DNA of 64,000 nucleotides, taken from Flavobacterium sp. (GTDB lineage: Bacteria > Bacteroidota > Bacteroidia > Flavobacteriales > Flavobacteriaceae). The position numbers were made by a program, and so were the translations under genes. The notes under the pieces were generated by a model. It was not told the origin of the DNA. It ran no database searches and worked only from the letters and a program-made list of their open reading frames with translations. The stretch covers positions 1 through 64,000 of the forward strand of contig NZ_JAPZUB010000037.1 of NCBI RefSeq assembly GCF_027533505.1, read 5' to 3'. Below, one piece after another: positions 32,562-42,352 of this stretch; the first letter of the stretch is position 1, and each line of letters opens with the position of its first letter.

Positions 32562-33791
32562 ATGAAAGATTTACTTAAAAAATTTGAAAATAAACAACCC
32601 GAAATTGTCTTCCATTGGAAAGATAGCGAAACCGATGCTGAAGGATGGACCGTAATCAACGCCCTCCGTGGTGGAGCGGCCGGCGGTGGAACACGGATGC
32701 GCAAAGGACTCGACATGAACGAGGTGCTTTCATTGGCGAAAACCATGGAAGTGAAGTTTACCGTTTCCGGCCCTGCTATTGGAGGCGCAAAATCGGGAAT
32801 CAATTTTGACCCCAACGATCCGCGAAAAAAAGACGTGTTGAAACGTTGGTACAAAGCGGTATCGCCACTGCTGAAAAGTTATTACGGTACGGGGGGCGAC
32901 CTTAACGTCGATGAAATCCATGAGGTGATTCCCATGACCGAAGAATGTGGCGTTTGGCATCCGCAAGAGGGTGTGTTTAACGGGCATTTCAAACCCACCG
33001 ATGCCGACAAAATCAACCGTATTGGGCAATTGCGTCAAGGAGTCATCAAGGTGATTGAAAACCCCAAATTTTCCCCCGATGTATTGCGCAAATATACCGT
33101 AGCCGACATGATTACGGGATACGGAGTCGCCGAAGCCGTTCGCCATTATTACAACACGTATGGTGGGGATTTTCAGGGTAAAAAAGCCATCGTGCAAGGA
33201 TTTGGTAACGTGGGTTCGGCTGCTGCATTTTACCTTGCTGAAATGGGCGTTCGCGTCATTGGAATCATTGACCGAAATGGAGGTGTTTTGAATGAAAACG
33301 GATTTAGCTATGATGAAATCAAACGGTTATTCCTCAACAAAGACGGCAATACGTTAGTGGCCGAAAACATGATTCCTTTTGCCGAAATTAATACTAAAAT
33401 TTGGGCCATGGGTGCACATATATTTGCCCCCTGTGCCGCCTCTCGTTTGGTAACTCAAGACCAAGTTGATGCCATGATTGAAAGCGGTCTGGAAGTCATT
33501 ACTTGTGGTGCCAATGTGCCTTTTGCAGACAAGGAAATTTTCTTTGGCCCTATTATGGAACATACCGATCAAAAAGTGAGCTTGATTCCCGACTTTATTT
33601 CCAACTGTGGCATGGCGCGTGTGTTTGCCTACTTTATGGAGAAAAAAGTCCAAATGACCGACGAAGCCATTTTCTACGACACCTCCGAAACCATCAAAAA
33701 GGCCATCGAACGTATACACGACCGCAAGGCCAACAAACAAAACATTAGTGCAACTGCCTTTGAAATTGCCCTTCAACAACTCGTATCATGA
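32562..33791 (+). CDS. Glu/Leu/Phe/Val family amino-acid dehydrogenase
   Basis: A 409-residue NAD(P)-dependent dehydrogenase. GGAAGGGTRM binds substrate, GPAIGGAKSGI has the catalytic lysine, and GFGNVGSAAAFYLAEMG is the Rossmann nucleotide loop. It is close to leucine or glutamate dehydrogenases; the exact substrate cannot be fixed by eye. The start at 32562 follows a perfect -7 box. The stop overlaps nhaA by 4 bases, so nitrogen metabolism and sodium/proton exchange genes share one transcript. Confidence 0.88.
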   Translation: MKDLLKKFENKQPEIVFHWKDSETDAEGWTVINALRGGAAGGGTRMRKGLDMNEVLSLAKTMEVKFTVSGPAIGGAKSGINFDPNDPRKKDVLKRWYKAVSPLLKSYYGTGGDLNVDEIHEVIPMTEECGVWHPQEGVFNGHFKPTDADKINRIGQLRQGVIKVIENPKFSPDVLRKYTVADMITGYGVAEAVRHYYNTYGGDFQGKKAIVQGFGNVGSAAAFYLAEMGVRVIGIIDRNGGVLNENGFSYDEIKRLFLNKDGNTLVAENMIPFAEINTKIWAMGAHIFAPCAASRLVTQDQVDAMIESGLEVITCGANVPFADKEIFFGPIMEHTDQKVSLIPDFISNCGMARVFAYFMEKKVQMTDEAIFYDTSETIKKAIERIHDRKANKQNISATAFEIALQQLVS

Positions 33792-34945
33792 AAGTAACCC
33801 GATTATTTACTTCCTTTTTTGAAAGTGAAAAAGCAGGTGGATTAGTTCTTGTTTTTTGCACAATACTCTCCTTGTTCTTGGCCAATTCCCAAGGGTCGGA
33901 AGCGTACTTGCATTGGTGGCATACCCCTATGGGAGGAAAACCCGTTGAATATTGGATCAACGACGGTTTGATGGCTATTTTCTTTCTGTTAATCGGACTC
34001 GAACTCGAACGGGAAGTTTACATCGGGGAGCTCTCCAAAATCAAAGATGCTGCACTGCCCTTAGCGGGGGCCTTGGGAGGGATGCTCGTTCCGGCCTTGC
34101 TCTTTGTTGTCTTTAACCACGACACTCCTACCCACAAAGGCTATGGCATTCCCATGGCAACCGATATTGCTTTTGCTATTGGTATCTTGTCACTGTTGGG
34201 CAAACGGGTTCCCGTGGCCTTGAAGGTTTTTTTGACCGCTTTGGCTGTCATCGATGACTTGGGCGCAATTTTGATGATTGCCATTTTTTATACTGATAGT
34301 TTAGATTTGGTGAATCTCGGCATTTCTCTGGGTGTATTTGGTGTGTTGCTTATCCTCAACCGACTAAAGGTCAACAACCTATTGTTATACCTTATTGGCG
34401 GAGTTATCATGTGGTATTTCATGTTGCATTCGGGCGTGCATGCTACGATTACAGGCGTGCTCTTGGCCTTTGCCATTCCGTTTGAAAATGGGAGTCCGCG
34501 CACCATTTCGTACCAACTCCAACAGTGGTTACACCATCCCGTAGCCTTTGTGATTATTCCTATTTTTGCCTTATGCAATACCGCTGTAGTGATCGAAGGC
34601 AATCTCATTAATACCTTACAACACCCTTACAGCATCGGAATTCTAGTGGGCTTAATCGTGGGGAAACCGTTGGGGATTTTTGCCTTTAGTTGGCTCACCG
34701 TTCGTTTCAAACTCACGCAACTTCCCGAAGGATTTACTTGGCAGCGGCTCTTGGGACTCGGGATGCTAGGAGGCATCGGATTTACTATGTCCATCTTTAT
34801 CACCCTATTGGCCTTTGACGATACGACCGTTATCAACAATAGCAAGTTTGTCATTGTAATTGCCTCGACTGTATCGGGACTTTTGGGCTACCTCTGGTTG
34901 CAGAAAACGCTTCCACCTAGCGCAGTTCCGCCCAATCAATCATAA
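33788..34945 (+). CDS. nhaA: Na+/H+ antiporter NhaA
   Basis: A 385-residue membrane protein with about twelve hydrophobic segments. Diagnostic features are GLELEREVYIGEL, the MATDIAFAIGIL region and AVIDDLGAI with the adjacent Asp pair of the ion-binding site. It exchanges sodium for protons and supports pH and salt homeostasis. It overlaps the dehydrogenase stop by 4 bases. Confidence 0.93.
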   Translation: MKVTRLFTSFFESEKAGGLVLVFCTILSLFLANSQGSEAYLHWWHTPMGGKPVEYWINDGLMAIFFLLIGLELEREVYIGELSKIKDAALPLAGALGGMLVPALLFVVFNHDTPTHKGYGIPMATDIAFAIGILSLLGKRVPVALKVFLTALAVIDDLGAILMIAIFYTDSLDLVNLGISLGVFGVLLILNRLKVNNLLLYLIGGVIMWYFMLHSGVHATITGVLLAFAIPFENGSPRTISYQLQQWLHHPVAFVIIPIFALCNTAVVIEGNLINTLQHPYSIGILVGLIVGKPLGIFAFSWLTVRFKLTQLPEGFTWQRLLGLGMLGGIGFTMSIFITLLAFDDTTVINNSKFVIVIASTVSGLLGYLWLQKTLPPSAVPPNQS

Positions 34946-34983
34946 TTTTTTGTATTTTTCAGCGTTAAAATCAAAAACCGCGT

Positions 34984-35970
34984 ATGGATTTCCAAGAACA
35001 TTCCTCGCAAGACGTCTCTTTTGACCGCTCACAAGACCGTCTTAAACCGCTCGGAGAAACGACCACTCAAGACAAGCGACTCTCGTTACTTTTGGCCACA
35101 GCGCTCTATGCCGTGCTGATTTTGGTTTTGTTTTTCATTCGCTTTTGGCCTCCTTCCGATAAAGAAATGGCGGCTTTGATCGCTGGCGGTGGTGGCGGTG
35201 GCGGGGTCACTGTGAACTTTGGCGATAGTGATTTTGGTTCGGGTGCAGATTACCGCAACGACGACCTTAATGTTACTAACCAAAAAGCAACGGCAACACC
35301 CACGCCCGACGAAAGTATACTCACCGATGATAGGGATGCGGCTCCCGACGAGGTAGTGGTTCCCAAAAATGAACCCACCAAAAAACCGGTGACGCCCACC
35401 AACCTTCCCGTAAAAACAACCCAACCCAAGGAGGTAAAACAACCCGTTCGTAAAGTTGATGATGCTTTAGCTAATATCCTTAAGGGAGGGAATCGCGGCG
35501 GCGATGGCGACGATGCCTCCGGGGGCAATAAAGGAAAAACCAACGGCAGTCTCGGTTCCAACGGCTACTACGGTAGTGGCGGAAGCGGCGGCGGTACAGG
35601 AGGCGGAAATGGTTCTGGCAATGGCACCGGAACGGGTCCCGGCTCAGGAAGTGGCAGTGGCGGCGGTAATGGAAGTGGCAACGGACGCGGTAACGGTCCT
35701 GGTTATGAACTGGCAGGCCGCAAAGCGCTCAACAAACCCCAACCGGCCTATACCTGTAATGAAGAAGGAACCGTGGTAGTACAAATCACCGTGGATAAAA
35801 ACGGAAACGTCATCGATGCCAAACCGGGCGCGCGTGGCACCACCAACTCCGCTTCATGCCTGGCTAGTCAAGCCAAGATTGCAGCCTTGCAAACCAAATG
35901 GACGGCCAGTCCCGATGGCGCCGAACGGCAAGTGGGGAAAATCACTTACAACTTCAAGTTAACAGAATAA
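34984..35970 (+). CDS. Orphan TonB-like energy transducer with Gly-rich linker
   Basis: A 328-residue protein with a cytoplasmic N terminus, one membrane span (about 32-54), a linker with a Pro/Lys-rich part (VVPKNEPTKKPVTPTN) and then a long Gly/Ser/Asn tract (about 190-247), and a C-terminal TonB-type domain (PAYTCNEEGTVVVQITVD and onward). TonB proteins pass proton-motive energy to outer-membrane receptors. It lies away from ExbB/ExbD, unlike the TonB at 49609. A poly-Gly run follows the membrane span. Confidence 0.8.
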   Translation: MDFQEHSSQDVSFDRSQDRLKPLGETTTQDKRLSLLLATALYAVLILVLFFIRFWPPSDKEMAALIAGGGGGGGVTVNFGDSDFGSGADYRNDDLNVTNQKATATPTPDESILTDDRDAAPDEVVVPKNEPTKKPVTPTNLPVKTTQPKEVKQPVRKVDDALANILKGGNRGGDGDDASGGNKGKTNGSLGSNGYYGSGGSGGGTGGGNGSGNGTGTGPGSGSGSGGGNGSGNGRGNGPGYELAGRKALNKPQPAYTCNEEGTVVVQITVDKNGNVIDAKPGARGTTNSASCLASQAKIAALQTKWTASPDGAERQVGKITYNFKLTE

Positions 35971-35972
35971 AC

Positions 35973-35998
35973 AAAAGCGCTCTCGGGCGCTTTTTTTA
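35973..35998 (+). terminator. Intrinsic terminator after the orphan TonB gene
   Basis: AAAAGCGC and GCGCTTTTTTT form a stem around TCTCGG, with a run of seven T. The convergent glycosyltransferase gene ends within it. Confidence 0.85.
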
Positions 35999-37219
35999 GG
36001 TCTTATTCTTTTCACTAATCCATTTCGAGAGGTAACGGGTGCTTTGCAACGTATGGTGGTTGAGCAATTGCCCTACCACATTGGCCTCGCGGTGGACGTC
36101 CAACTGGGCCTTTACCGATTCCCAACGCGACCAAAAAGTAGCGGTATGGGGTGCCGCCGAAAACTGCTGTTGCAATAACGCATATCCATTTTGTTGTGCC
36201 GTAGCCCAAGTCGTGGGTTGGGTGTATAGGGTCACTGCGGCTTCAGCAAAAACATCCCAATCCTCGGTGATAACCCCATTCCATAAGCCGTTATCGTGCA
36301 TTCCTTCGGCGCCAATGGGCGTGGTAACGGAGGGCGTACCCATTTGCATCGCCTCGAGCAATTTGCCCTTGATGCCCGCACCAAACCGCAAGGGGGCCAA
36401 CATGACCTTGGCGTTTGCAATGACCGCTAAAGCTTCGGGAGCACGCCCTAGGCAATGAAATCCCTGCTTGGGCTGGTGCATTTGTTGGATGCGTTCGGGA
36501 GGATAAGCACCGTAAATATGGAGTTGTGCCTGGGGCAGTTGACGTCTAATTTTTGGCCAAATCACGTCTTTTAACTGCTGTACCGCATCGGTATTGGGGT
36601 CGTGCATAAAATTGCCGATAAACACAAAATCGGTACGTGAGGCAAAATCGGGCACCGAAGTTCTTTTTTCCCCAAACAAGGGCAAATACACCAATTGGGC
36701 CGCTGGGAATTGCCATTCGTTTTGCAACCATTCGTATTCAAAAGCCGAAATGACCAGCACCCAATCACAGCGGTAAAAGGCAGCGAGTTCGCGTTTGGCC
36801 GTATCAGAAAGCAACAAACTACGAGAAAGCGGCACCTGCTTTTTGACAGCCTGTTGTCGTGCGGCACGTAAAAAATGAAGGTCTTGACTGTCGAGTAGTG
36901 TAAAGGCTTGGGGACACTGTTCGCGCACGCGCCAGCCGAACTGTTCTTCGGTCACAAAACGGTCAAATAGCACCACATCGGGTTGCAAGGCTTGTACCCA
37001 ATCGTCGAAGGCCGTATCGTTGACGGCTATGGGATGAAAGGTGTAGGGATAAGCCGCCCAATCGATGGAGAAATCGCGGTTGTGCGCGGCTGAAGCCACG
37101 GTGATGGCGTACCCTTTGGCTGCAAAAAGAGCAAGGAGTTGCAACGAACGGGTGCCGGCTGCCGACGAATGCGGTTCAGGCCACACGAGACCGATAAAAA
37201 GTAACCGTGGAGTTTCCAT
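35996..37219 (-). CDS. Family 4 type glycosyltransferase
   Basis: A 407-residue GT-B fold protein. The C-terminal half has DFVFIGNFMHDPNTDAV, LHIYGAYPPERI, and AKVMLAPLRFGAGIKGKLLEAMQMGTP, the usual donor-binding segment with its conserved Glu. The N-terminal half (RLLFIGLVWPEPHSSAAG) is typical of group 1 enzymes. The Met at 37219 is chosen because the extra 14 residues of the longest frame look like leader. It diverges from miaE across a short promoter region. The acceptor is unknown. Confidence 0.82.
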   Translation of the reverse strand: METPRLLFIGLVWPEPHSSAAGTRSLQLLALFAAKGYAITVASAAHNRDFSIDWAAYPYTFHPIAVNDTAFDDWVQALQPDVVLFDRFVTEEQFGWRVREQCPQAFTLLDSQDLHFLRAARQQAVKKQVPLSRSLLLSDTAKRELAAFYRCDWVLVISAFEYEWLQNEWQFPAAQLVYLPLFGEKRTSVPDFASRTDFVFIGNFMHDPNTDAVQQLKDVIWPKIRRQLPQAQLHIYGAYPPERIQQMHQPKQGFHCLGRAPEALAVIANAKVMLAPLRFGAGIKGKLLEAMQMGTPSVTTPIGAEGMHDNGLWNGVITEDWDVFAEAAVTLYTQPTTWATAQQNGYALLQQQFSAAPHTATFWSRWESVKAQLDVHREANVVGQLLNHHTLQSTRYLSKWISEKNKT

Positions 37220-37237
37220 TCCTACAAAGAAAACATT

Positions 37238-37245
37238 TAATTTTG
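37238..37245 (+). promoter_or_regulatory. -7 box TAATTTTG before miaE
   Basis: A perfect TAnnTTTG match 21 bases before the miaE start at 37267, so the longer frame from 37207 is not used. Confidence 0.5.
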
Positions 37246-37266
37246 TGGCATCAAAACGCAATCGTT

Positions 37267-37848
37267 ATGTTGGGATTACAATTGGCCACCGACCCACGCT
37301 GGGTGAATATTGTGGAAGCAAACATCGAGGAAATTTTAACCGACCACGCCTGGTGCGAGCAAAAAGCCGCTTCCAATGCGATTTATATCATCGTTAACAA
37401 CTCCGACAAAGTGGAACTGGTGACTGAAATGTTGCGCATTGCCCGCGAGGAATTGGAGCATTTTGAACAGGTCCATGAAGTGATTAAAAAACGGGGATTG
37501 GTGTTGGGCCGCGAGCGCAAAGACGACTATGTGGGTGAATTAGTCAAATTTATGAAAAAAGACGGCAGCCGCAACGACGCTCTGATTGAGCGTTTGCTTT
37601 TTGCCGCCATGATTGAAGCACGAAGTTGTGAGCGTTTTAAAGTGTTATCGACCAACATAAGCGACCCTGAATTGGCGCAATTTTACCGCGAACTGATGAT
37701 TAGCGAAGCGGGGCATTATACGACCTTCTTGAAATTTGCCCGTCAATACAGCGAATCCATCGATGTAGACAAACGCTGGAAAGAATGGATAGCCTTTGAA
37801 GCCTCGATTATCACCAAATACGGCAATAAAGAAACGGTACACGGGTAA
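37267..37848 (+). CDS. miaE: tRNA-(ms2io6A)-hydroxylase-like diiron protein
   Basis: A 193-residue ferritin-like diiron protein of the MiaE family. Ligand motifs are EELEHFEQVHE, EARSCERF and SEAGHYTTF, and the start LATDPRWVNIVEANIEEIL matches the family. MiaE hydroxylates the isopentenyl group of modified A37 in tRNA. The start at 37267 follows a perfect -7 box. The stop lies within the first copy of an 18-base direct repeat that recurs at 43833. Confidence 0.87.
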   Translation: MLGLQLATDPRWVNIVEANIEEILTDHAWCEQKAASNAIYIIVNNSDKVELVTEMLRIAREELEHFEQVHEVIKKRGLVLGRERKDDYVGELVKFMKKDGSRNDALIERLLFAAMIEARSCERFKVLSTNISDPELAQFYRELMISEAGHYTTFLKFARQYSESIDVDKRWKEWIAFEASIITKYGNKETVHG

Positions 37849-37862
37849 AGAATAGTGGAGTA
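37845..37862 (+). repeat. Left copy of 18-base direct repeat flanking the Hachiman island
   Basis: GTAAAGAATAGTGGAGTA overlaps the miaE stop. A copy with one mismatch lies 5988 bases further on at 43833-43850 in the same orientation. Confidence 0.55.
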
Positions 37863-37985
37863 GGGCGCTGCGTTAGAAGCTTCGTAAAGCAAAGCCTTCG
37901 CTACAGAGAGGCACGTATCACTCCTAAGGCTTTAGCCAAACAAAGTACAAAGGCGGGAGTGGTACAACAATCTAAATAAGATGAA

Positions 37986-39080
37986 TTATTTTATAGACTC
38001 CTCTATTAATTGAATCTTTTGCTGAATGAATGCTACGACCTTTATTGGATTCATTTCAGCAAGTTTAAATCCAAAAATGTCATTCTCACAACTACCGCAA
38101 TATCCACCGATTTCATTCCCATTATTCCCACATTCACAATTCCAAACTTCTTTTTCTTTAGAAGATAGGAGCTGTTTTTTGGAAGTTATTGTACCTCTTT
38201 CTTTAAAATCTGCAATTACTGTCTTGATCTTTTCTAAGCTAACTATATCTTTTTTATCATAGAATGACTTATCATAGGTAGAAATTCTTACCCCAATCTT
38301 TTGCTTTTTGAAATCAGAATTTTGCAATAATTTCATCGTTCTTTCAGTATCAAAAAGATTTAACTCTTTAACGATTTTTGATAGGTAAATTCCAATATAA
38401 ATATTCGTTTCAGTTGCTATTCTATCGTATAAAATATCAATTTTTTGATTTTCATCAAATGAGTCTACATAGATGATAAAGTTTTTGTTGAATTTTTCAA
38501 AAGTTTCCTCATACGATTGCCAATTGACTATAATATCGTTATATTTTAATAAAATATCTGGAAAAACTTCATGAACTTGATTGGCAGTGATAAAGTTCCA
38601 TGCCTCATCGTCAAATGCTAACTTCCCATTCTTTGCTTTATCAATAATTTCTTTTCGCTTTCTCAAGTTATTTAACCTTTCAAAACTAACATTTTCAAAT
38701 TTCTCACTTGAATTAACATTTAAATATGTCTTTTCATCCTTTTCAATTACAACGGCGGTCCCAATGGCGGTTAACATAAACATGGACTTCCCTTTTCCTG
38801 AAATTTCATCCATGTCTACACTCAAACCAATGATACAATTCCCACCGATTTCATGTGCATTATGTTTGATTCTATCAATAACTTCATTATACAATGACGA
38901 TAATTGCCGTTGATACGTACTCGAACGACCACCAAATACATCTGTCAACCCACCAAGAAAATCACTGAAAAAATTTGTTCCCGCCACTATATGAGCGGAA
39001 ACCGGCTTCAAATACTTCTTTATTTGCATACCTTCTATGGAAGAGGTAGTAACTACTAAAATGTCTTTGGGATTGGTCAT
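37986..39080 (-). CDS. YbjQ-domain protein with zinc-ribbon-like tail
   Basis: A 364-residue protein. Residues 1 to about 113 follow the YbjQ/UPF0145 family: ILVVTTSSIEGMQI, VAGTNFFSDFLGGLTDVFGGR, and NCIIGLSVDMDEI. Family members form pentamers and lack a known enzyme activity. The rest has an unrecognised helical domain and a C-terminal cluster Cys315-x-Cys317, Cys328-x2-Cys331, read as a zinc-ribbon-like site. It lies downstream of hamB on the same strand with a 145-base gap and shares its AT-rich base composition, so it probably belongs to the same island. Function inferred only from context. Confidence 0.75.
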   Translation of the reverse strand: MTNPKDILVVTTSSIEGMQIKKYLKPVSAHIVAGTNFFSDFLGGLTDVFGGRSSTYQRQLSSLYNEVIDRIKHNAHEIGGNCIIGLSVDMDEISGKGKSMFMLTAIGTAVVIEKDEKTYLNVNSSEKFENVSFERLNNLRKRKEIIDKAKNGKLAFDDEAWNFITANQVHEVFPDILLKYNDIIVNWQSYEETFEKFNKNFIIYVDSFDENQKIDILYDRIATETNIYIGIYLSKIVKELNLFDTERTMKLLQNSDFKKQKIGVRISTYDKSFYDKKDIVSLEKIKTVIADFKERGTITSKKQLLSSKEKEVWNCECGNNGNEIGGYCGSCENDIFGFKLAEMNPIKVVAFIQQKIQLIEESIK

Positions 39081-39225
39081 GGCTTTTCAATTATTAAAAA
39101 GAGTATAATTTTACTAGCTTGTTTACAGCTTATTTAATGTAGGTTGGAAATGTGATATAATATTGTTATAGAAGATGTAGATTGTAAATTGGCTAGATGG
39201 GAATGCAAATCTGTCATCGGAGTTT

Positions 39226-42200
39226 TTATCTAATTAGTATTTCTGTTATTCTTTTCCACTCCATACCACTTAATGATGAATTGGAAGGCTTCAATCCATC
39301 CCAATCAGAATTTGTCAAACTATTTACCCTATTTCTCAAACTCTTATATGAATACTCATTTAAATTTTTATCCAAAATATTTTGGAGAGAAAACGATAAT
39401 ACTCTTGGAGCACCAATCATTCTAAAAGCTAACGCTTCTTCATTGTCAACTCCAAAATATACCAATGAAGGTATATGTGAATCCTTAATATCTTCATTCC
39501 CTCTTACAATACCTTCTAATGCACTTAAACCCCAAGAAGCTTTAAAACGAATGTCATTCATTTTTTTTACAAATTCCGTCATTCTTCTTTCAGTCTCGTT
39601 TTCATCCTTGCCTTGAGAATTATAAGCTGGATGCAAATCGGATATATTTCCAAGTTTTTGACCTTTTACCCAATCAATAATGATTTTTGCATAAAGTTCT
39701 GCGTTAAATGGATTATTACTAGATTCTATCCCCAATTTTGTTTCTCGTAATGCTGCTATTACTCTTATTTTTTCAGCAAGATTATCGGGTTTCTGGTTAT
39801 TGAATAATTGTTCTTTAGACCAAGAACTTAAATCATTAATATGAGGATTTTGAGACGCTGCCGTCATTACTCTTAAAACCGAAGGAACGGAGAATCCTGT
39901 CTTGTCTGCAAAAGTTAATGCACCTCCTTGACTTTGATATTTTGATTGAATGTGTAAATATATCGACTTACATATTGAGATGAATTTCTCCTTTTTCTCT
40001 GGCGTATCTAATAAATAATATTCTAACGAGTCTTTGAACAAATCCTCTATTTCTGAAACAAAGTATTCATTTTCACCAACAGTGAGTAAATGCACAAAAT
40101 ATTGAATTAATGGAGAAAGGGAGTCTGAATAATCCCTGAATAAATCTTTTAAACCATCAACTTCTTTCAACTTCTGTTCAATTTTATCAGCATTTTCAAA
40201 AAGTTCAGCCAAAACACTTGTTAGCTCATTGGCACTTTTGTTTATTAAACTTTTTGCACTATTTATGTTTACAACACTATTAAAAGGAAGAATAATTTTC
40301 CCATAATTATCAACTAAAGTCCTTCCTGCCCTACCTGCAATATTCCAAAAATCATTTGAATCAAGCTTTCTGTCTCTTCCTTTTCTATAATCATCGAAAA
40401 ATACAGTGGAAACAGGAAAGTTTACTCCTTCTGCTATTGTAGTAGTTGCACAAACAAATTTTATTTGCTTTTCTCTAATTAAATGCTCAACTAATAATTT
40501 TGTTTCGTCTGACATTCCTGAATGATGTGTAACAATACCCTTTTCAATGACCCTTGATAAGGTCGTTTGTCTTCCTACTTCATCTTCAATAAACTTTTTG
40601 ACAAGTTTGACATCATCATTTGCGTTATATTGATTTACTTTATCATAAATAAATTTAGCTCTGGTATTAGCAGTTCCTTTTCCGTAGCACAGAACCAAAA
40701 GTGTTTTCTCTTTTTCTGAAAAATGCTTAATCGAAAACTCAAGTATTTTGTCTTTTGTACCTGTACTTTCTAGGATATAAGGATTTTCAATAATTGTTTT
40801 TCCTATTGGCTTTAAAGATTCATAAGGAGAATGAAGTACTTCTAAATGAATTTCATTTTTTGTTAGTGTGGGAGTTATTTTGGTGTCTATTCCCAATAGT
40901 AGTTTTTCGGAGGGCTTCCAATCTATAGCAATGGAATTACCACCCCCGAGCCATTCTGTAATTACCGTATCAGCATTTTTTATAAATGGTGATAGCAACA
41001 TATATTTGGCGTTTGGTCTTTCTCTCCTCAATATGGCTAATAATAATTCCAATTTAGCACCACGTTCTCCATTCTGTATAGTGTGTGCTTCGTCAAGAAT
41101 AAACATAGAAACATCATCTACCGAAGGATGCTTTCTTCTAATTAATAAATCAAGCTTTTCAGGTGTAGAAACAAGAACATCTATTCTTTCATCTCCATTT
41201 AAAAATGAATCTTCCGTTGGGTCTATTTCTATTGCTGAAGAAGTTTTCTCAATTACAAAATCAATTGGCTCCAAATCTGACTTTAATTCAAAGTAAACTT
41301 GGTTTACCAATGCCCTTGAAGGTACTATATAGACAATTTTTGCATCTGCTCTTAATGCTTTGGTTACAATTATATTAAATTCAGCTAAAAGAGTTTTTCC
41401 AGCACTTGTAGGCATCTGTAAAACAGTAACATTAGCAGCAACATCAAGCAGATTTCTTTCAGTCAAAGCTTCTCTCTGAGAAGGTAACAGCTCTAATACT
41501 CCTAATTTCGCTTTTTGTTCACACAGTTTTCTTACTTTGTCACCTAATTTTGTGTTAGTCCAAATGGCGTTTTTATACAATGTGTTCAAACCAAATTCGA
41601 AAAGCTGAAATATACTTTTTAACCTTGGTTCACTATTGACTAATTTCTTTGCTATATCCAAATGTTGTCTGATAACCGCATCTAATCGCTCTTTATAATC
41701 ATATCCTTTCTTCAGATAGGAAGCGGTTTCAACAACTGCTTTCGATATATGATATAAGGATAGTAATATATATGCTTCTTTGACTTCATTTGCTGTAGAA
41801 AACTGTTTTAAGTAAGTTTCTTCATAAAGTTGTTGTTCTTTCTTTAAGGTCTCGATTACAGCTAAAGCTCTTTCAATATCTGAGAAACCATTTTGTTTAC
41901 GCACTAACAAAATATAGGCTTCAAATGTCTTATTGAGTAGTTTATATTTCCAATTTGAATTTTCCTCTGTAACTGGATTGTACTCTTTCAAATCTACCCT
42001 GATACTTATTTGTTTATCCGCTTTTAATGCAACATTTGCCAAATAGAAGTAATAGAGTGTTTTAGAATCAACACCCTCTATTCCAAATACTTCTTCGAAT
42101 AAAGACGTGCCTTCATCAGAATTTATGTTGATAGATTTTAAAAGTTTGTAAGCAATGGCTTTTTCAAATCCGTTTTCAGTTTCAGAAAAAATGGTGTTAA

Positions 42201-42351
42201 TTAAAAAGAAAGAGAGCCGTAAAACTTCCCCATCATTTAATTCAGATGTATGTGGGAGTTTGAGTTGACCCAATATGTATCTCTTTTCACTTTCACTGAG
42301 AAGTGAAATGATAGATTCTCTTTGCAATATGGTATTGATAATATTGCTCAT
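39226..42351 (-). CDS. hamB: HamB-type Ski2-like helicase of a Hachiman system
   Basis: A 1041-residue SF2 helicase. The N-terminal about 290 residues are helical; the core has the Walker A PTSAGKT (314-320), DEAH (420-423) and motif VI IAGRAGR (671-677), with a TTTIAEGVNFPVSTV motif V in between. The C-terminal part is helical as in Ski2-like enzymes. In known Hachiman systems HamB translocates on DNA and controls the HamA nuclease. It follows hamA by one base. Family call is strong; host range and trigger are not visible. Confidence 0.88.
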   Translation of the reverse strand: MSNIINTILQRESIISLLSESEKRYILGQLKLPHTSELNDGEVLRLSFFLINTIFSETENGFEKAIAYKLLKSININSDEGTSLFEEVFGIEGVDSKTLYYFYLANVALKADKQISIRVDLKEYNPVTEENSNWKYKLLNKTFEAYILLVRKQNGFSDIERALAVIETLKKEQQLYEETYLKQFSTANEVKEAYILLSLYHISKAVVETASYLKKGYDYKERLDAVIRQHLDIAKKLVNSEPRLKSIFQLFEFGLNTLYKNAIWTNTKLGDKVRKLCEQKAKLGVLELLPSQREALTERNLLDVAANVTVLQMPTSAGKTLLAEFNIIVTKALRADAKIVYIVPSRALVNQVYFELKSDLEPIDFVIEKTSSAIEIDPTEDSFLNGDERIDVLVSTPEKLDLLIRRKHPSVDDVSMFILDEAHTIQNGERGAKLELLLAILRRERPNAKYMLLSPFIKNADTVITEWLGGGNSIAIDWKPSEKLLLGIDTKITPTLTKNEIHLEVLHSPYESLKPIGKTIIENPYILESTGTKDKILEFSIKHFSEKEKTLLVLCYGKGTANTRAKFIYDKVNQYNANDDVKLVKKFIEDEVGRQTTLSRVIEKGIVTHHSGMSDETKLLVEHLIREKQIKFVCATTTIAEGVNFPVSTVFFDDYRKGRDRKLDSNDFWNIAGRAGRTLVDNYGKIILPFNSVVNINSAKSLINKSANELTSVLAELFENADKIEQKLKEVDGLKDLFRDYSDSLSPLIQYFVHLLTVGENEYFVSEIEDLFKDSLEYYLLDTPEKKEKFISICKSIYLHIQSKYQSQGGALTFADKTGFSVPSVLRVMTAASQNPHINDLSSWSKEQLFNNQKPDNLAEKIRVIAALRETKLGIESSNNPFNAELYAKIIIDWVKGQKLGNISDLHPAYNSQGKDENETERRMTEFVKKMNDIRFKASWGLSALEGIVRGNEDIKDSHIPSLVYFGVDNEEALAFRMIGAPRVLSFSLQNILDKNLNEYSYKSLRNRVNSLTNSDWDGLKPSNSSLSGMEWKRITEILIR

Positions 42352-42352
42352 A

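Noticed and set aside
35530..35730. Gly/Ser/Asn-rich tract of the orphan TonB as a possible frameshift or assembly fault
   Set aside because: The frame stays open into a normal TonB C-terminal domain, so it is a genuine linker.
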